In this document: in pieces, positions 1 to 11,482 of the stretch | Layout of the letters: every line of letters begins with the position of its first letter | How positions within the stretch are numbered: position 1 is the stretch's first letter | Origin: Gigantopelta aegis | Taxonomy: Eukaryota; Mollusca; Gastropoda; Neomphalida; Peltospiridae | DNA length: 64,000 nt | Assembly: GCF_016097555.1 (NCBI RefSeq) | Contig: NC_054704.1 | Location: 30,134,023-30,198,022 of the forward strand | Reading direction: 5' to 3' | Program-made: the position numbers and the translations under genes | Notes under the pieces: generated by a model | What the model saw: the letters and a program-made list of their open reading frames with translations, nothing else | Databases searched by the model: none | What the model was told of the DNA's origin: nothing

Positions 1-1640
1 AGTTGCAACATGTCCAGGAGAGGTGAAAAGAACGCACCCCAAGTCTGTGCGCACTCTGTGAAATTTGTCGTGACGTAGGCATTGTTGTGCTTCGAGCGAC
101 ATCTACCGGTGACATCAGAATACTAACTTTCAAAATTGTTTCAAGCAATTGGGACATGGGGATTCCCATGGTATTTATCGATATAAAACCTGCTTTTCAC
201 TCCATTTGATAAAAACGTGATCTAAGTGTGTTACAGGTTTGTAGATTAACCAAATTATAATTTATTTTCGCTGGATGGAACTAGGGTGTGCGGCTTTAAC
301 ATCTACTTTATAGAATAAAAGGAAGGATGTAGAAATAGAAAATTGTAAACTTCGCATATATTATATTTGGGTCACATAAAATGATTGAGAATTGGGAATG
401 AAAGTTAGATTATTATAGTGCTAGATATTTGCCTGATGACAATATTCTATGTAGATATCAATTATATACACCAAAACATAAGTTAAGCATAATATAAATA
501 GAACTGCAATTCTAAAATATTACAAAAAGCAACAAAAAAAACTAGCTGTTGTAAGATGAACTGTTGTGAGATAGATAAATTGTATATGTTATGAAGACTT
601 GCTTAGAATGGTATGTAAATTCACTTTTTATGTTTGTAAGACTTGTGTGTAATATAAAAATATTCAAAATATCCATGTAAATGGTTTAGACAGCATGTAC
701 TGCACCATATTTAAGTAATGCTGCCTTCAGATATTAAATACAATACAATAATAAAAGGATCCGAATGTTTTAGGTACGGTATGTATATATACACATGTAA
801 ATAGAGAATTACGTATATCGGGAACTGTGTAACTTTTGCTGGCGAGTATACCCCGGTACTATATCCATACCACATATATTGCACTGCTTTGTGGTTTGTT
901 GTTATGAACATGTAATTTAGCATGAATAGCATTCATAATTTGGTCTTAAACCTGTTCAGAATATGTCTGAATGTTAACTTCAATATTGCCATGCAGTTTT
1001 TTCATATACTATGTTTGTAATACTCAGGACATTTCAAATTCATTGACTCACTATGCTTAGTCAGGTGCTAAAAATGTATTATTTTTTGGTGGAATACATT
1101 CACCAGTAACCCAGCTTTAAAGTAAAAGCAGTGATATAGTCCAGAATTATTTTCAAATATTTTCGAAAATTATGTGGAACATTCACCTTGATCAGAAATT
1201 TGCCCTGTTAAAAATAAATTGGTGCCTACACTCAAACGTGCCCTACAGGCACACCCACCAACAGATTGCCAGCAGACAAGCTGATTTGAATATGTCTATG
1301 GATAGGCTTCAAAGATATACTCATCTTGAAAAATCCCGGGGGGGGGGGGGGGGTTATAGTGGGCCCACGGTCTAGTATATCATAATGGTTGTTACAATTA
1401 CATAACGCAGGGGGAAGGATGCATCATGGAATGCGTTACGAAACCTTACGGAGAGAGAGGGGCCGCTGTTGGTCACGAGTTACGAACCGTTTTGAACACA
1501 ATTTTTAAAGTGAAATTTAGCCAGTCATTGTTATTTTGTTCTTTAATAGGTTTTCTGTCTACGTTTTATTACCAAACCAAACAAACATAAATACAAGCAG
1601 GGAATCTAATAATAGCCTATTTGTCATTATGACAGGTATG
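1..1640. other. Intergenic, no gene seen
   Basis: This stretch is AT-rich. No convincing coding exon, RNA gene or paired inverted repeat was found. The first ~300 bases are less AT-rich and look like the end of a dispersed repeat, but no second copy lies in the window to prove it. A run of about 15 G near 1337-1352 is the only simple tract. Confidence 0.5.
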
Positions 1641-1973
1641 GGGCGGGACGTAGACCAGTGGTAAAGCGTTCGCTTGATGCGCCGTCGGTCTAGGATCGAT
1701 CCCCGTCGGTGGCCCCACTGGGCTATTTCTCGTTCCAGACAGTGCTCCACAACTGGTGTAACAAAGGTCGTGGTATGTACTATCCTGTCTGTGGGATGGT
1801 GAATATAAAAGATCCCTTGCTGCTAATCGAAAAGAGTAGCCCATGAAGTGGCGACAGCGGGTTTCCTCTCTCAATATCTGTGTGGTCCTTAACCATAATA
1901 TGTCTGACGCCATATAACCGTAAATAAAATGTGTTGAGTGCGTCGTTAAATAAAACATTTCCTTCCTTCCTTC
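1641..1973 (+). mobile_element. tRNA-derived SINE, full length (head A, tail 1)
   Basis: The copy begins with a tRNA-like head holding an A-box-like stretch (TAGACCAGTGGTAAAGCG) and a B-box-like stretch (GGTCTAGGATCGATCCC). A body follows with TATAAAAGATCCCTTGCTGC. It ends in the tail GCGTCGTTAAATAAAACATT and a short CCTT repeat. The same modules recur many times below. Expected behaviour is Pol III transcription and LINE-dependent mobilisation. Two SINE bodies, two heads and two tails are mixed in this window. Confidence 0.85.
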
Positions 1974-2335
1974 TGCCAGGTAAAGGGATGATCATACTGA
2001 CGAGCGTTACGTAATTTTAGAAGGGTCGTGACCTTAGTGTTATAAAATGTTACATGGTGTTAGGGGATATTTTTTAAAATGCGAGATTTTGTGTTACGTA
2101 ATAAATTGGTGAACGGTTCAAAAATAAATTTCAGTTCAGTACCTTTTATTTACTAGAACTACGAGAACACAGACTTTTTGTAAGTTTAATATGGCTTTAC
2201 TGAAACAGAAATATATGTAATGTACAGTGGTGTTAGTGTTATTATTATTTTTAACTGCATGTTTATTACTTTTTTATGTGTTTTTGGAACCGTACCTAGC
2301 GGGAGGGGAATGGGTGCCAGTTGTCCTTCCAGAAC

Positions 2336-2336
<1 letters not shown>

Positions 2337-2375
<39 letters not shown>
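2337..2375. repeat. (AC)n microsatellite
   Basis: An uninterrupted AC dinucleotide run of about 39 bp. It produces spurious His/Thr-rich and Cys/Val-rich open frames on the two strands. Confidence 0.95.
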
Positions 2376-2376
<1 letters not shown>

Positions 2377-2976
2377 CAAAAGAGAAAGAGAGATGTATTT
2401 TAGTATTTGGCGCCCCATGTCCATTAATATTTTGGCGCCCCTCCCCCACCCACCCATGAGCGTCCGCAAGAATTTTTCAGAGGGGGCAAGACATGTTGGC
2501 ACTTAATATTAAAACATAGCCTTGATCAGAAATATGCAGGCATGGCGATAGTAAGTGAACATGTGTGGAGGGGGCTGATTGGTTGATATTTTTTTAATGG
2601 GGCTCGGGGACATGCTCCCCCAGGAGAATTGAAAGCAAGATGGTCTGAAATGCATTTACGTGCATTCTACAAATACAATTTATCATTACAAATACTGACA
2701 AATGCAATATTTACAAACAAACGATGTTTAACATTTGTATGCAAGTGCATACGTAGAATATACATGTACAAACACAACTTTACAATCCAATCAGATAACT
2801 GTCGAGTACCCGACTAACAAAGAATACAATTACTAATTTAGTATGAAAGACTCAAATGTATTAAAACGTAACTGAACTCTTGTTTGACTCTTTTGGTCGC
2901 GCATTTACGTAATTTTTAGAGGAAATGCCAATATTCTAAATATGTAACGCTAACTTATACTTTAACTGACAAATAC

Positions 2977-2982
<6 letters not shown>

Positions 2983-3023
<41 letters not shown>
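2983..3023. repeat. (TA)n microsatellite
   Basis: An uninterrupted TA dinucleotide run of about 41 bp in intergenic DNA. Confidence 0.95.
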
Positions 3024-3026
<3 letters not shown>

Positions 3027-3517
3027 GGTCTAAATCCAGGAATGCGCAAATGCTCCCCTTGTCCCCCGCAGCAGACGCCCGTGATGGCGGTGAGTGAGTG
3101 GTGTGGGTGATCATATCAAATAAAGATATTCTACTACTAACTAAAAACATTTATGGATAGGCGGATGAACACGAGCTAGTGGGGATATTACGACATAGTA
3201 GAAAAAAGTAGGTATAGGCGGCTAAACATGAGCTGGGTGAGGTGGAGGGGTGCGCAGGTGGATCTGGCATAAAGAGCAGATTCTACTACTTAGTAGAACG
3301 TGGAATTTGATGTGTTTTTCAAAGGTGTTTTTTTTGTTACAAAATTTTGCCACCCCCTGATTTGGCGCCTATATATATTATACACACAGGCTACTTAAAT
3401 TAAATATGTTGGCTGTATTTGTCTAAATATTGTGGCTATACAAATAGTCGAATGGCGAAATGGTGATCAGTTACACTATATGCCAGTAACTCGGGGGATT
3501 CATTCAACTGATTGTTT

Positions 3518-3738
3518 TTTTTCTCGTACCAACCAGTGCACCACAACTGGACGAAGGCCGTGGTATGTGCTTTCCTGTCTGTGGGAAAGTGCATATAAAA
3601 GATCCCTTGCTGCATTATGAAAAATGTAGTGTGTTTCCTCTGATGACTACGTGTCAGAATTACCAATTGTTTGACATCCAATAGCCGATGATTAATTGAT
3701 CAATGTGCTCTAGTGGTGTCGTGAAAGAAAACAAACTG
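3518..3738 (+). mobile_element. SINE, 5'-truncated (tail 2)
   Basis: The body is shared with the other SINEs (ACCAGTGCACCACAACTGG, then GCATATAAAAGATCCCTTGC). The 3' end is a different tail: TTTGACATCCAATAGCCGAT followed by GTGCTCTAGTGGTGTCGT. No clear tRNA head is visible upstream. Confidence 0.7.
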
Positions 3739-3879
3739 ATATGTCAGTAAATATTTGTTTCTATTGAAATGAAAAAAGTGTGTGTGTGTGTGTGTGTGTG
3801 GAGGGGGTGGATTTCTTACGTCGTCCATCGAAGCTGATGTGTGGGGATGGGGGTGGGGGTGGGTCTGTGTGACATGTCC

Positions 3880-4085
3880 TCCACCGATTGACGTCCACGC
3901 TGTGAGATGGTGCATATAAAAGATCCCTAATGGGAAAATGTAGCGGGTTAAATTTTCCTCTCTAACTTAGATTATATGTCAGACTAAGACTATATGTCAG
4001 AATTACTTAATGTTTGACATCTTATAGCCGATGATTAATAAATTAATGTAGGCCTACTCTAGTAGTGTCGTTAAAAAAATAACAA
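3880..4085 (+). mobile_element. SINE fragment (tail 2)
   Basis: Body piece GGTGCATATAAAAGATCCCT, a partly duplicated internal stretch, then a degenerate tail 2 (TTGACATCTTATAGCCGATG and ACTCTAGTAGTGTCGTTAAA). The head is missing. A (TG)n run lies just upstream near 3779-3800. Confidence 0.65.
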
Positions 4086-4527
4086 TTTAAAGAAACTTTT
4101 ATATACTGCCACGTTTTTCTGTTTGTTTCATTTTAAATAAAGCCATGCAACGTTGGTTTTCCTTGTTCAAACAATACGGTAATCATCTCAGCATGCCATG
4201 AACCGATACTAGCTCTACGGATCCCTGGTTTTGTATTATTTCGTTCCCCATCGACGCGGTAATTACTTCTTTGCAGTTACATAGGCCTAATGATCTAGCA
4301 ATAGACGTTAACGATCTTTTGTATTTCTCGACATCTTGCAAATGTCTCAAATTGCTCATTGATTGTACAGAAAGATCACACGCCCTGTGGCATTAGCTGC
4401 AAAGTAACGGTCGCCACGGACATTTACCGGGGTCATTGATAAGTGTATTTAGTTTATCATGATTTAATCCAAGCAGAACAAGGCATGGCGTTTCCCCATT
4501 CGAAACGGATTTAGATTAGCATCTCGC

Positions 4528-4560
4528 TATAAATGGAACGAACTATACAGTTACTTCAGT
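4528..4560 (+). promoter_or_regulatory. Candidate TATA/Inr core promoter of the XKR gene
   Basis: TATAAAT at 4528-4534 is followed by TTCAGTC, whose A at 4558 is 30 bp from the first T of the TATA box. This is the canonical TATA-to-initiator spacing for animal Pol II promoters. AGACG at 4586-4590 resembles a downstream promoter element, about one base off the ideal position. The next + strand gene starts at 5516, so a leader of about 958 nt is implied unless it is spliced. Function is inferred from sequence only. Confidence 0.5.
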
Positions 4561-5515
4561 CTCGAGTCAAATATTCTGAACATACAGACGAACAATAAGA
4601 CGTCATTTACTTCGCTCGGATTTTAACAATCATATTCAGAAGACGATGTTCTGCTATTCAGAACACATTTTTAACGTCATGGACTAAAGGCTAGAAAACA
4701 CACGGAGTGGAAGGAAATATACGATAGTTATATAACAAAGAATGTATCCGTACAGTCGTGTTTAATGTGAACACTACTACCGGCTGACAAATATGTGGAC
4801 GGTTTGGAAATGTATGAATGCTTCAGTTTCAACGTCTTCACGGAACAAAAACTCATGCCGCGTTCGTTCTTAGCTTGTGGTGCATCCCGTGTTTGAAAAC
4901 AGTGCGTTCTTTAAAACGAATCATATTCTACACCATGTAGCAGCAAAGATCGTTTATTTGGACATACTGATTACCAACACGATGGAAGACACTTGTTATA
5001 AAACAGTTCTTGTGCTTGCCAAGCTGATCTATATTCGCAATCGAGTCGTGAACCCAACAGTGATGTAGGGGAACATAATGTTAAAGAAGACTGTTAGACT
5101 TATAATCGTCTGTACTTTAAATATTCAATATATAGTGATTACATTGCTTGTCCTGGAGACGGGACGGCCAAAACGTTCAGGTGTACGTATAGTAGTAATA
5201 ATAGGAAGTAAAAGAAAGAAAGAAAGAAATGAAATAAAAAGACGTTGCCACTAATTGTGCCTTAATTAGATAACAAGAAAACGTAGACTTTTATAACCGT
5301 TTGTACCTTACATATGTAGTATATTATGATTACATTGCATGTTCTAGAGACAGCACGACTAAAACATTAAGGTGTACGTATAATAGTAATAATTGGAAGT
5401 AAAAGAAAAAAAATGAAATGAAAAGACTTTGCCACAAATTGTGCCTTAATTAGCTATCACGTGAAGTACCCGAATCAAGGACATTACGATACAAAACATG
5501 TAAAACAACAAAACA
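4561..5515 (+). other. Presumed 5' leader of the XKR gene with a tandem duplication
   Basis: This lies between the candidate start site and the XKR ATG. It holds several upstream ATGs, including a 63-codon frame at 4877-5068 without recognisable features. Two imperfect copies of a ~190-bp segment stand head to tail at about 5090-5275 and 5282-5457. Both copies carry AGGTGTACGTATA and TGTGCCTTAATTAG. The second copy ends about 60 bp before the ATG. Confidence 0.45.
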
Positions 5516-8116
5516 ATGGCGGTGCTGTTAGCAACATTCAGTGTGGTCGTTTTCTACAGTGAGAGCATACTGCTTTTGTACCAAGCATCGCAGCACAGCG
5601 ACGACGACGACCGAACATGTTTCATCGTACTTATCTCCATCTTTGTGACGTCACAGCTACTAACAAACACAACTTCCGCGCTTCTTGTCGTCTACCGGAT
5701 GGATTTCTCCGGGAAACCTTCCGGTCGTCTGCTGTGTGCGGTCCTACATCTCGGTCAGCAAGGCGTCATTTGGCGTCTCGGTAAAATAGTCTTTTTCTAC
5801 GACCAGAAAGACTGGCTGGAATTTGTGTTGCTGAGAATGATCACCATTGGTGTCCAAACGCTGCCATACCTAGCCATTCAGAGTTATATTCTTTTGACAT
5901 CATCTATGGAAATGGCGATGTCGATAATATCACTGTTGGTGTCACTGATGTCTGCAAGCATTGGCTTGACGTCGTTTACGATAAGAAACCATGTTCACGC
6001 TGCGTCGTGGATGAGCTCAAGTAGTCGGCCAGCTAATTCGAGAAAACACTGTGGATATTTTCTTCTGCTGATAGGCACCTCTTTAGGACTAGCCTCCAGA
6101 ATGTGTTCCATAGTGCTAATGTGTGTTGAGAAGTTGTACTGGATAGCCCTTCCTCTTGGAATACATATGTCAATATTCCTGGTCGTGTCTCTTTTAACTA
6201 AAGTGTGGATGAATCAAGCATTATCATGGAAAGATGCCACAAAAGAAATATTGTTTTCCTATTTTCATATCTTCGATTTGGTGGACGAGTGTTTCAACAG
6301 AATACAGTGTAAGTACGTGTCGTATTACACAATAATTCTCATAGAAAACATCATCATGACCGCAGTCTGGATGATGAGTTCCAATATGGATTATACCATC
6401 AAGATGGTCATGATTCTTTCCATTCTCACTTGTTTTATTTGTTCTCTCATCTTAAAGTTTACTGCCGGTGGATTATTATTTCGCAACAATACCTATATCA
6501 ACACTCTAGAAAATACACTAGATGTAAAACCCGAGGAATACGTTGACAACCTTTCCAGACAACAGTTATCCAATATATCGGGTACAGTCCGTGGGTCCTT
6601 TGAAGGTGTAACCCTGCGGTCGTTGGAAAAGAATTCATATATTGAATTTGGTTTGTCTGTAACTGATTCCGTAAATACTCCAAGATCTACAGAAAAGCCA
6701 TGGGATATCAAACCACAACAAATAGTAAAGCGCAGAGAGAAACAAAATGACTGTGGTTATGATCTTGGTGGACAAACATGTAAACATAAAATTATTAATG
6801 TTGCCAGCTTTTTTGAAGATCCAGTGACAGTGCCTAGATATCAGACAGATCAAAATGATGGTGCAAAGCACACAGTTGCTAGCTGCTACACTAGACGACA
6901 GAGAAACGAGAGCAACCAGAGTCTGGCCAATTTTGATGTGCATTCTTCCAACAGTCGTAATACAAACACAATAGCCCCTAGTCATGTTGCGTCTAGTCAA
7001 GTATCAAACGAAATGCTAATTTCAAATGACAAAGGTTTCAGATTGCAACAGTATCCAAAAAAGGTTTTGTCTATAATAAAGAAAAGAAAAATGCAAAGAA
7101 AAAATGGAAAATTGAGATTATTTTCTCCTAATGATGATGCCTTTTTTAGTTGTGAGACAGTTTCTGAGCTTGTTTGTAAAGAAAGTATGAAAACGGGCTC
7201 ATCACACAATACCAACAAGAGCTGCGAGACTGAGGTTGAAGAATTCAACTGGGATGAAGACGTTACGTCTGTCAGCAGTTTTGCTAGTGGTGTTTTTGCA
7301 AACGGAACGTGTTCCAGGACAGATTCGTTTATCACAGAAAGCTCAACATCTCTTTCCACATGGCCTTCGCTACATGTTGGATATTTTGATCCAAATGTTC
7401 TACCAAAAGAAAATCCAATTTCAGCTGAGAGTATTAAAAGGTGGCTCAGTGATGTTCACAGACACACCCAGGACATGACTCAAATTCATCAGGATATGAC
7501 TTGTGGTCATCAACATACAACTGAATGTCATATAGACAATACAAATTCGACTGACGTTAATACAAACATAACGAAGGGTCACCAAGTCATGAATGAAGGT
7601 CATAGAGATATGTCTAAAGATCAGCCATGTGTGACTGGAAATCAAAGCAGTGCTATAAGTTATCCAGAAACGTTTGAAAACCATATGCATGAACAATCAC
7701 TCCATCTAAATTCTGAGTGTCAAATTAATCAGCATTTTAACTTTCCAGGTGTATCTGAGCAGTGCCTTTTGAATTCAAAGACAGATATTGATGGTGTGGC
7801 TGATTCTGAGGAGGAATCATGTTCCACACTGTCAGTTTCGAGTGAATCCCTCATTATTGATACTCATCCAAAAGGCATCATTCGTACTTCTGGTGGTCAG
7901 CTACAGGTTTTGCCAGCTTTGGAAAATATTAACTGCATCGAATTAGGTAAAAGTGAGGTGACAAGCCACAAATGTGTTCTCAGAACATTTTCATCTGCCA
8001 GTACAGTTACAAAATCATCAACACAGAATAATGAACAAGCATCATTCAATGAACAGTTTTCAAACCAAACAGTGCCATTTTGTGTTAAATTAGGTGACAT
8101 GGAGTCACTAGTATGA
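5516..8116 (+). CDS. XK-related (XKR) family multipass membrane protein
   Basis: A single open frame of 866 residues. About eight hydrophobic segments lie in the first ~330 residues, near 2-22, 36-60, 103-128, 131-155, 180-203, 207-228, 268-290 and 297-320. XK-family signatures are visible: an HLGQQGVIWRLGK stretch near residue 80, LPYLAIQSYIL near 117, and YYTIILIENIIMTAVW near 270. XKR proteins sit in the plasma membrane; several vertebrate members (XKR4, 8 and 9) scramble phospholipids after caspase cleavage, while others are uncharacterised. The tail from ~335 to 866 is about 530 residues of Ser/Thr/Asn-rich, probably disordered sequence. It holds a Lys-rich patch (~515-535), an acidic patch (~570-580) and a His-rich stretch (~647-705). 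Vertebrate members end much sooner, usually by about 650 residues. The ATG was chosen as the first in frame, just before the first hydrophobic segment. The subfamily cannot be assigned by eye. Confidence 0.85.
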   Translation: MAVLLATFSVVVFYSESILLLYQASQHSDDDDRTCFIVLISIFVTSQLLTNTTSALLVVYRMDFSGKPSGRLLCAVLHLGQQGVIWRLGKIVFFYDQKDWLEFVLLRMITIGVQTLPYLAIQSYILLTSSMEMAMSIISLLVSLMSASIGLTSFTIRNHVHAASWMSSSSRPANSRKHCGYFLLLIGTSLGLASRMCSIVLMCVEKLYWIALPLGIHMSIFLVVSLLTKVWMNQALSWKDATKEILFSYFHIFDLVDECFNRIQCKYVSYYTIILIENIIMTAVWMMSSNMDYTIKMVMILSILTCFICSLILKFTAGGLLFRNNTYINTLENTLDVKPEEYVDNLSRQQLSNISGTVRGSFEGVTLRSLEKNSYIEFGLSVTDSVNTPRSTEKPWDIKPQQIVKRREKQNDCGYDLGGQTCKHKIINVASFFEDPVTVPRYQTDQNDGAKHTVASCYTRRQRNESNQSLANFDVHSSNSRNTNTIAPSHVASSQVSNEMLISNDKGFRLQQYPKKVLSIIKKRKMQRKNGKLRLFSPNDDAFFSCETVSELVCKESMKTGSSHNTNKSCETEVEEFNWDEDVTSVSSFASGVFANGTCSRTDSFITESSTSLSTWPSLHVGYFDPNVLPKENPISAESIKRWLSDVHRHTQDMTQIHQDMTCGHQHTTECHIDNTNSTDVNTNITKGHQVMNEGHRDMSKDQPCVTGNQSSAISYPETFENHMHEQSLHLNSECQINQHFNFPGVSEQCLLNSKTDIDGVADSEEESCSTLSVSSESLIIDTHPKGIIRTSGGQLQVLPALENINCIELGKSEVTSHKCVLRTFSSASTVTKSSTQNNEQASFNEQFSNQTVPFCVKLGDMESLV

Positions 8117-9205
8117 CAGTAGAGTTTTATTTTAAAACATTGAAAATTCAGCTGTTATTACAATATTAAAACCTGTGAGAACTTGCTTTAGACTGAATTA
8201 ACATTTCATATATGAATTTGATTTTCATTTTAATTATTCCAGTCATGGTTCAAGCAAGCACACAACTAAAATATCTGAATGACAAATATGGTAGATAAAA
8301 ACGTTTCCAAACAAAGTATTACAAAAATTGCAAATGAATAATGGTAGCAAATCTTTATTCACACAATAATATGGTGCCTTTGCTAGAAGTAAAAGAACAA
8401 AATAATAAAATAAATACATTTCTTCACTGCATTATCATCATTTGATTCAGAAAATGTCACTCCGACCCACCCACCCCCACAACACAATTAAAACAAATAT
8501 TGGATTCAATGGTTAACTGTACAGTTGTTGGGTTTAGATTCAAGTTCAGATAAGAGCAATCAAACTCCACAAATGCCAGCCATGCATAACTATTCCTTTA
8601 TCAACAGTTGTACAGATGTTCAACACAGGATACAATCCATCAACCATGAATATATTTGATTACACAGATTCTCACATCAACACGCATATTTGAAATGTAC
8701 ACAAACCACTTGGTAAACTTTCAATAATGCTACATGTAAGCCTATCCCAGTTCATTGAAACAACACACACCTTTTAAGTATTCAGTTTAATGCTGAAACA
8801 AAACAAAAAATGTGTTTGGAGGAAGTTTTATTATTTTTACTATCTTTAAATACTAACGACACAATATATTTTGTGTATGCTATAGCTGACATTGCAGTAC
8901 TTTCTGGGCAACAGTTTGCATCTCACAATACTTTTATTATGCTATACAATGTATACAATGGTTCTACAGTATTTAGCCATGTTCTTTCTCCTTTCTCCTG
9001 TATACAGGCAGCATGCCCTTTTTAAGTAAGATGATCAGTATTTATCTAGCTATTCCATTCTCTGCAATGTTTGAAAAAACATTAAATTAATTTGGTTAAA
9101 AACATCTCAGCATATTTGAAACTACAACTATTTGGTGTCAAATAGATATTTTGACACTCTGAATGGGAATAAAGAGGGGGGGGGGAGAGATTACTCCTAC
9201 TGATA
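8117..9205 (+). other. 3' region of the XKR gene with poly(A) signals
   Basis: AT-rich non-coding sequence after the stop codon. Overlapping AATAAA hexamers at 8404-8409 and 8409-8414 are the clearest polyadenylation signals, giving a 3' UTR of roughly 300 nt. Nothing else recognisable lies up to the next SINE. Confidence 0.45.
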
Positions 9206-9209
9206 AAGC

Positions 9210-9380
9210 AGTAGTGGGATCTTTATATGCACTATCCCCATAGACAGAACAGCACATACCATGGCCTATGTATCAATTGTGGGGCACTGGTTGGAATAAG
9301 AAAAACCAAAGTCCATGGAAGGCAATCAATTTTTTAACTGATTACACCTCTGAAACACTCCAACTGAGCTAAATACCACT
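9210..9380 (-). mobile_element. SINE fragment
   Basis: Body modules in reverse: GATCTTTATATGCACTATCC, then a diverged match to the GGCCTTTG...CCAGT stretch and the GCACTGG...GGAATAAGAAA block. The head region is degenerate. Confidence 0.55.
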
Positions 9381-9847
9381 AAACGTGTGTTATAGCTGTA
9401 TGTGAAAGTATTTTTGTTACAAAATGATAACATAATATTTACAATTAATAAAAAGAAAACAGCCAGGTAAATGTTTATCATACTGATTTGGGACACCACT
9501 AAGGTTGCCTCTAAAAAAAGGAGATCACTACAACTGTTTTTTTAATACATGAGCATATAGGCAGGATAGGGCTACAAAAAACTTGACCGGTTATTCAATC
9601 AGTCAAAAAACAATTAAGTCATTGGTGCATTTTTCAAATATCATAAAATTATATATATATGTACATGTAGGTAATATTCATAAAAAAATAAAAACTTGAA
9701 TTCCATCTTGTTTAGTAGTTTTAATTTCTTAGGTTTGTTATCACAGTATTTAATGTATTATCACAGACACTTTTATTGTACATTGTGGAATTACGGGTAG
9801 TACTATCAGTTAAAAGTTAAAGTTTGTTTTGTTTAATTTCGACATAG

Positions 9848-10055
9848 TCTTAGAGAGGAAACCCACATTTTTATCATCAGGATCTTTTATATGCACCATC
9901 CCACAAACAGGATAGCACATACCACGGCCTTTGATATATCAGTCGTGGTGCACTGGCTGGAATGAGAAATAGCCTGATGGGCCCACAAACGCAGATTGAT
10001 CCCAGACCGACAGCGCATCAGACAAGCACTTTACCACTGGGCTACATCCCACCCG
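9848..10055 (-). mobile_element. SINE, 3'-truncated (head A)
   Basis: In reverse orientation it holds the body (GATCTTTTATATGCACCATC, ACCACGGCCTTTGATATA) and the tRNA-like head ending TTTACCACTGGGCTACATCC. The tail module is absent. Confidence 0.8.
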
Positions 10056-10102
10056 TACGATCAATTAATACCACTGACTACAAGTAAACTAAAATAACCC
10101 AG

Positions 10103-10326
10103 TACAGTATCTGCTAAATACTTCATTACAACATCATTACAGTATCTGCTAAATACTTCATTACAACATCATTACAGTATCTGCTAAATACATCATTACA
10201 ACATCATTACAGTATCTGCTAAATACTTCATTACAACATCATTACAGTATCTGCTAATTATTTCATTACAGTATCTGCTAAGTACTTCATTACAGTATCT
10301 GCTAAATACTTCATTACAGTATCTCA
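10103..10326. repeat. Minisatellite, ~34-bp and ~24-bp units
   Basis: Head-to-tail units begin ACAGTATCTGCTAAATACTT. The first four or so are ~34 bp and include ACAACATCATT; the last ones are ~24 bp and lack it. Units are nearly identical apart from single substitutions (AAATAC, AATTAT, AAGTAC). Confidence 0.9.
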
Positions 10327-10616
10327 AGATAAAACTCACAATGTGGCTTACACTATCAATAAAACCAAAACATACATTTATTTTTAGCTACAATATAAAT
10401 GTTTGTATAAGATATGAAATGTAATACTATCCAAGTCTTGTCTAAAATGAAAAAATATCCTGGCTTACATACAGTGAAACCTCTCAAAACTGGACACTCT
10501 CTTGAATTCCCCCAAAACCAGATGTTTCTAATTATCCCTTTTTAAATATCAGTGCAGAAAATAACCTCTTTAAAAACCAAATACCTCTTAATTTAATTAA
10601 AATCAGATTTCTTTTT

Positions 10617-10775
10617 ACCACACCTGTCAACCTTTAGTTAAGAGAAAATAGGTATATGTTGAAAAAGCAGTAGATTTTGTCAAAAAGCAAGAGCTTTTTT
10701 AAATGCACATGATTTAACACAAAATCACAAGTTTTTAAAAAGTATTACAGTAAGTTATATGAAGACTAGTTTTTA
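10617..10775 (-). mobile_element. Fragment of the hAT-like element found whole at 24715-26005
   Basis: It begins CACCTGTCAACCTTTAGTTA and runs through TGTTGAAAAAGCAG and AAGTTATATGAAGAC. This is a diverged match to the inverted right end of the 24.7-kb element. Only about 150 bp of that end is present. Confidence 0.65.
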
Positions 10776-10871
10776 CATATACCCATGGTTTTCTGGTTCA
10801 GAGTTAGAACAGGCTGTAGTACAATGGGTCATAGGATTAATCCCTTGCGTGGAATTTATCCCATTCCAGCT

Positions 10872-10945
10872 TTAGTATAAGGAACATTTTATTTAACGAT
10901 ACACTCAACACATTTTAATTACGGCTATATGGTGTAAGACAAATG
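10872..10945 (-). mobile_element. SINE tail-1 fragment
   Basis: Only the 3' tail is present in reverse: ATTTTATTTAACGATACACT, CAACACATTTTAATTACGGC and the following ATATGGTGT piece. Body and head are missing. Confidence 0.6.
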
Positions 10946-11167
10946 GTTAAGTACAGTATAACCAAAACATTTCATAAGGGTTTTATTTTCGTGGGTTTCA
11001 AGAGTAAGTGGACAGCCTAAAAAATATAAAACATTAAAAATATCTGAAAATTTCAACAAATTCTATGAACAATATTCATTGTGAATACTATAATAAACTG
11101 ACAATTTACAGCAATATTTTATTTGCTGCCATGCTTACATCACAGGAAACTACAAAGGAAATGTTTG

Positions 11168-11482
11168 GGGTTTTTGTATTTAACAACACGCTCAACACAT
11201 TTTATTTAGTTATATGGTGTCAGACATGGTTAAGGACCACACAGATATTGAGATATGAAAACCACTGTCGGCACTTCATGGGCTACTCTTTTCAATTAGC
11301 AGCAAGGGATCTTTTATATGCACCATCCCAGACAGGATAGCACATACCACAGCCTTTGATATACCAGTCATGGTGCACGGGCTGAAACGAGAAATAGCCC
11401 AATGGGCCCACCAACGGGGATTGATCCTAGACTGACTGTGTATCAAGCGAGCGCTTTACCACTGGGCTACATCCCTACCCCA
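11168..11482 (-). mobile_element. SINE, near full length (head A, tail 1)
   Basis: Reading in reverse from 11482: a tRNA-like head (complement of CGCTTTACCACTGGGCTACA), the shared body (GATCTTTTATATGCACCATC on the + strand) and tail 1 (CAACACGCTCAACACATTTT). It is lightly diverged from the 1641 copy. Confidence 0.85.

Noticed and set aside
1641-1720. tRNA gene (A and B boxes)
   Set aside because: The head does not fold as a full tRNA by eye and is fused to a SINE body; the same holds for the other SINE heads.
4877-5068. Small upstream coding gene of 63 codons
   Set aside because: No homology recognised and it lies in the presumed XKR leader; kept only as an upstream open frame.
6635-7359. 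Minus-strand frames of ~120 codons inside the XKR gene
   Set aside because: They are antisense shadows of the long XKR frame, without domains or splice sites.
10103-10326. Regularly spaced repeats, CRISPR-like
   Set aside because: The intervening bases are themselves repeated; it is a minisatellite.
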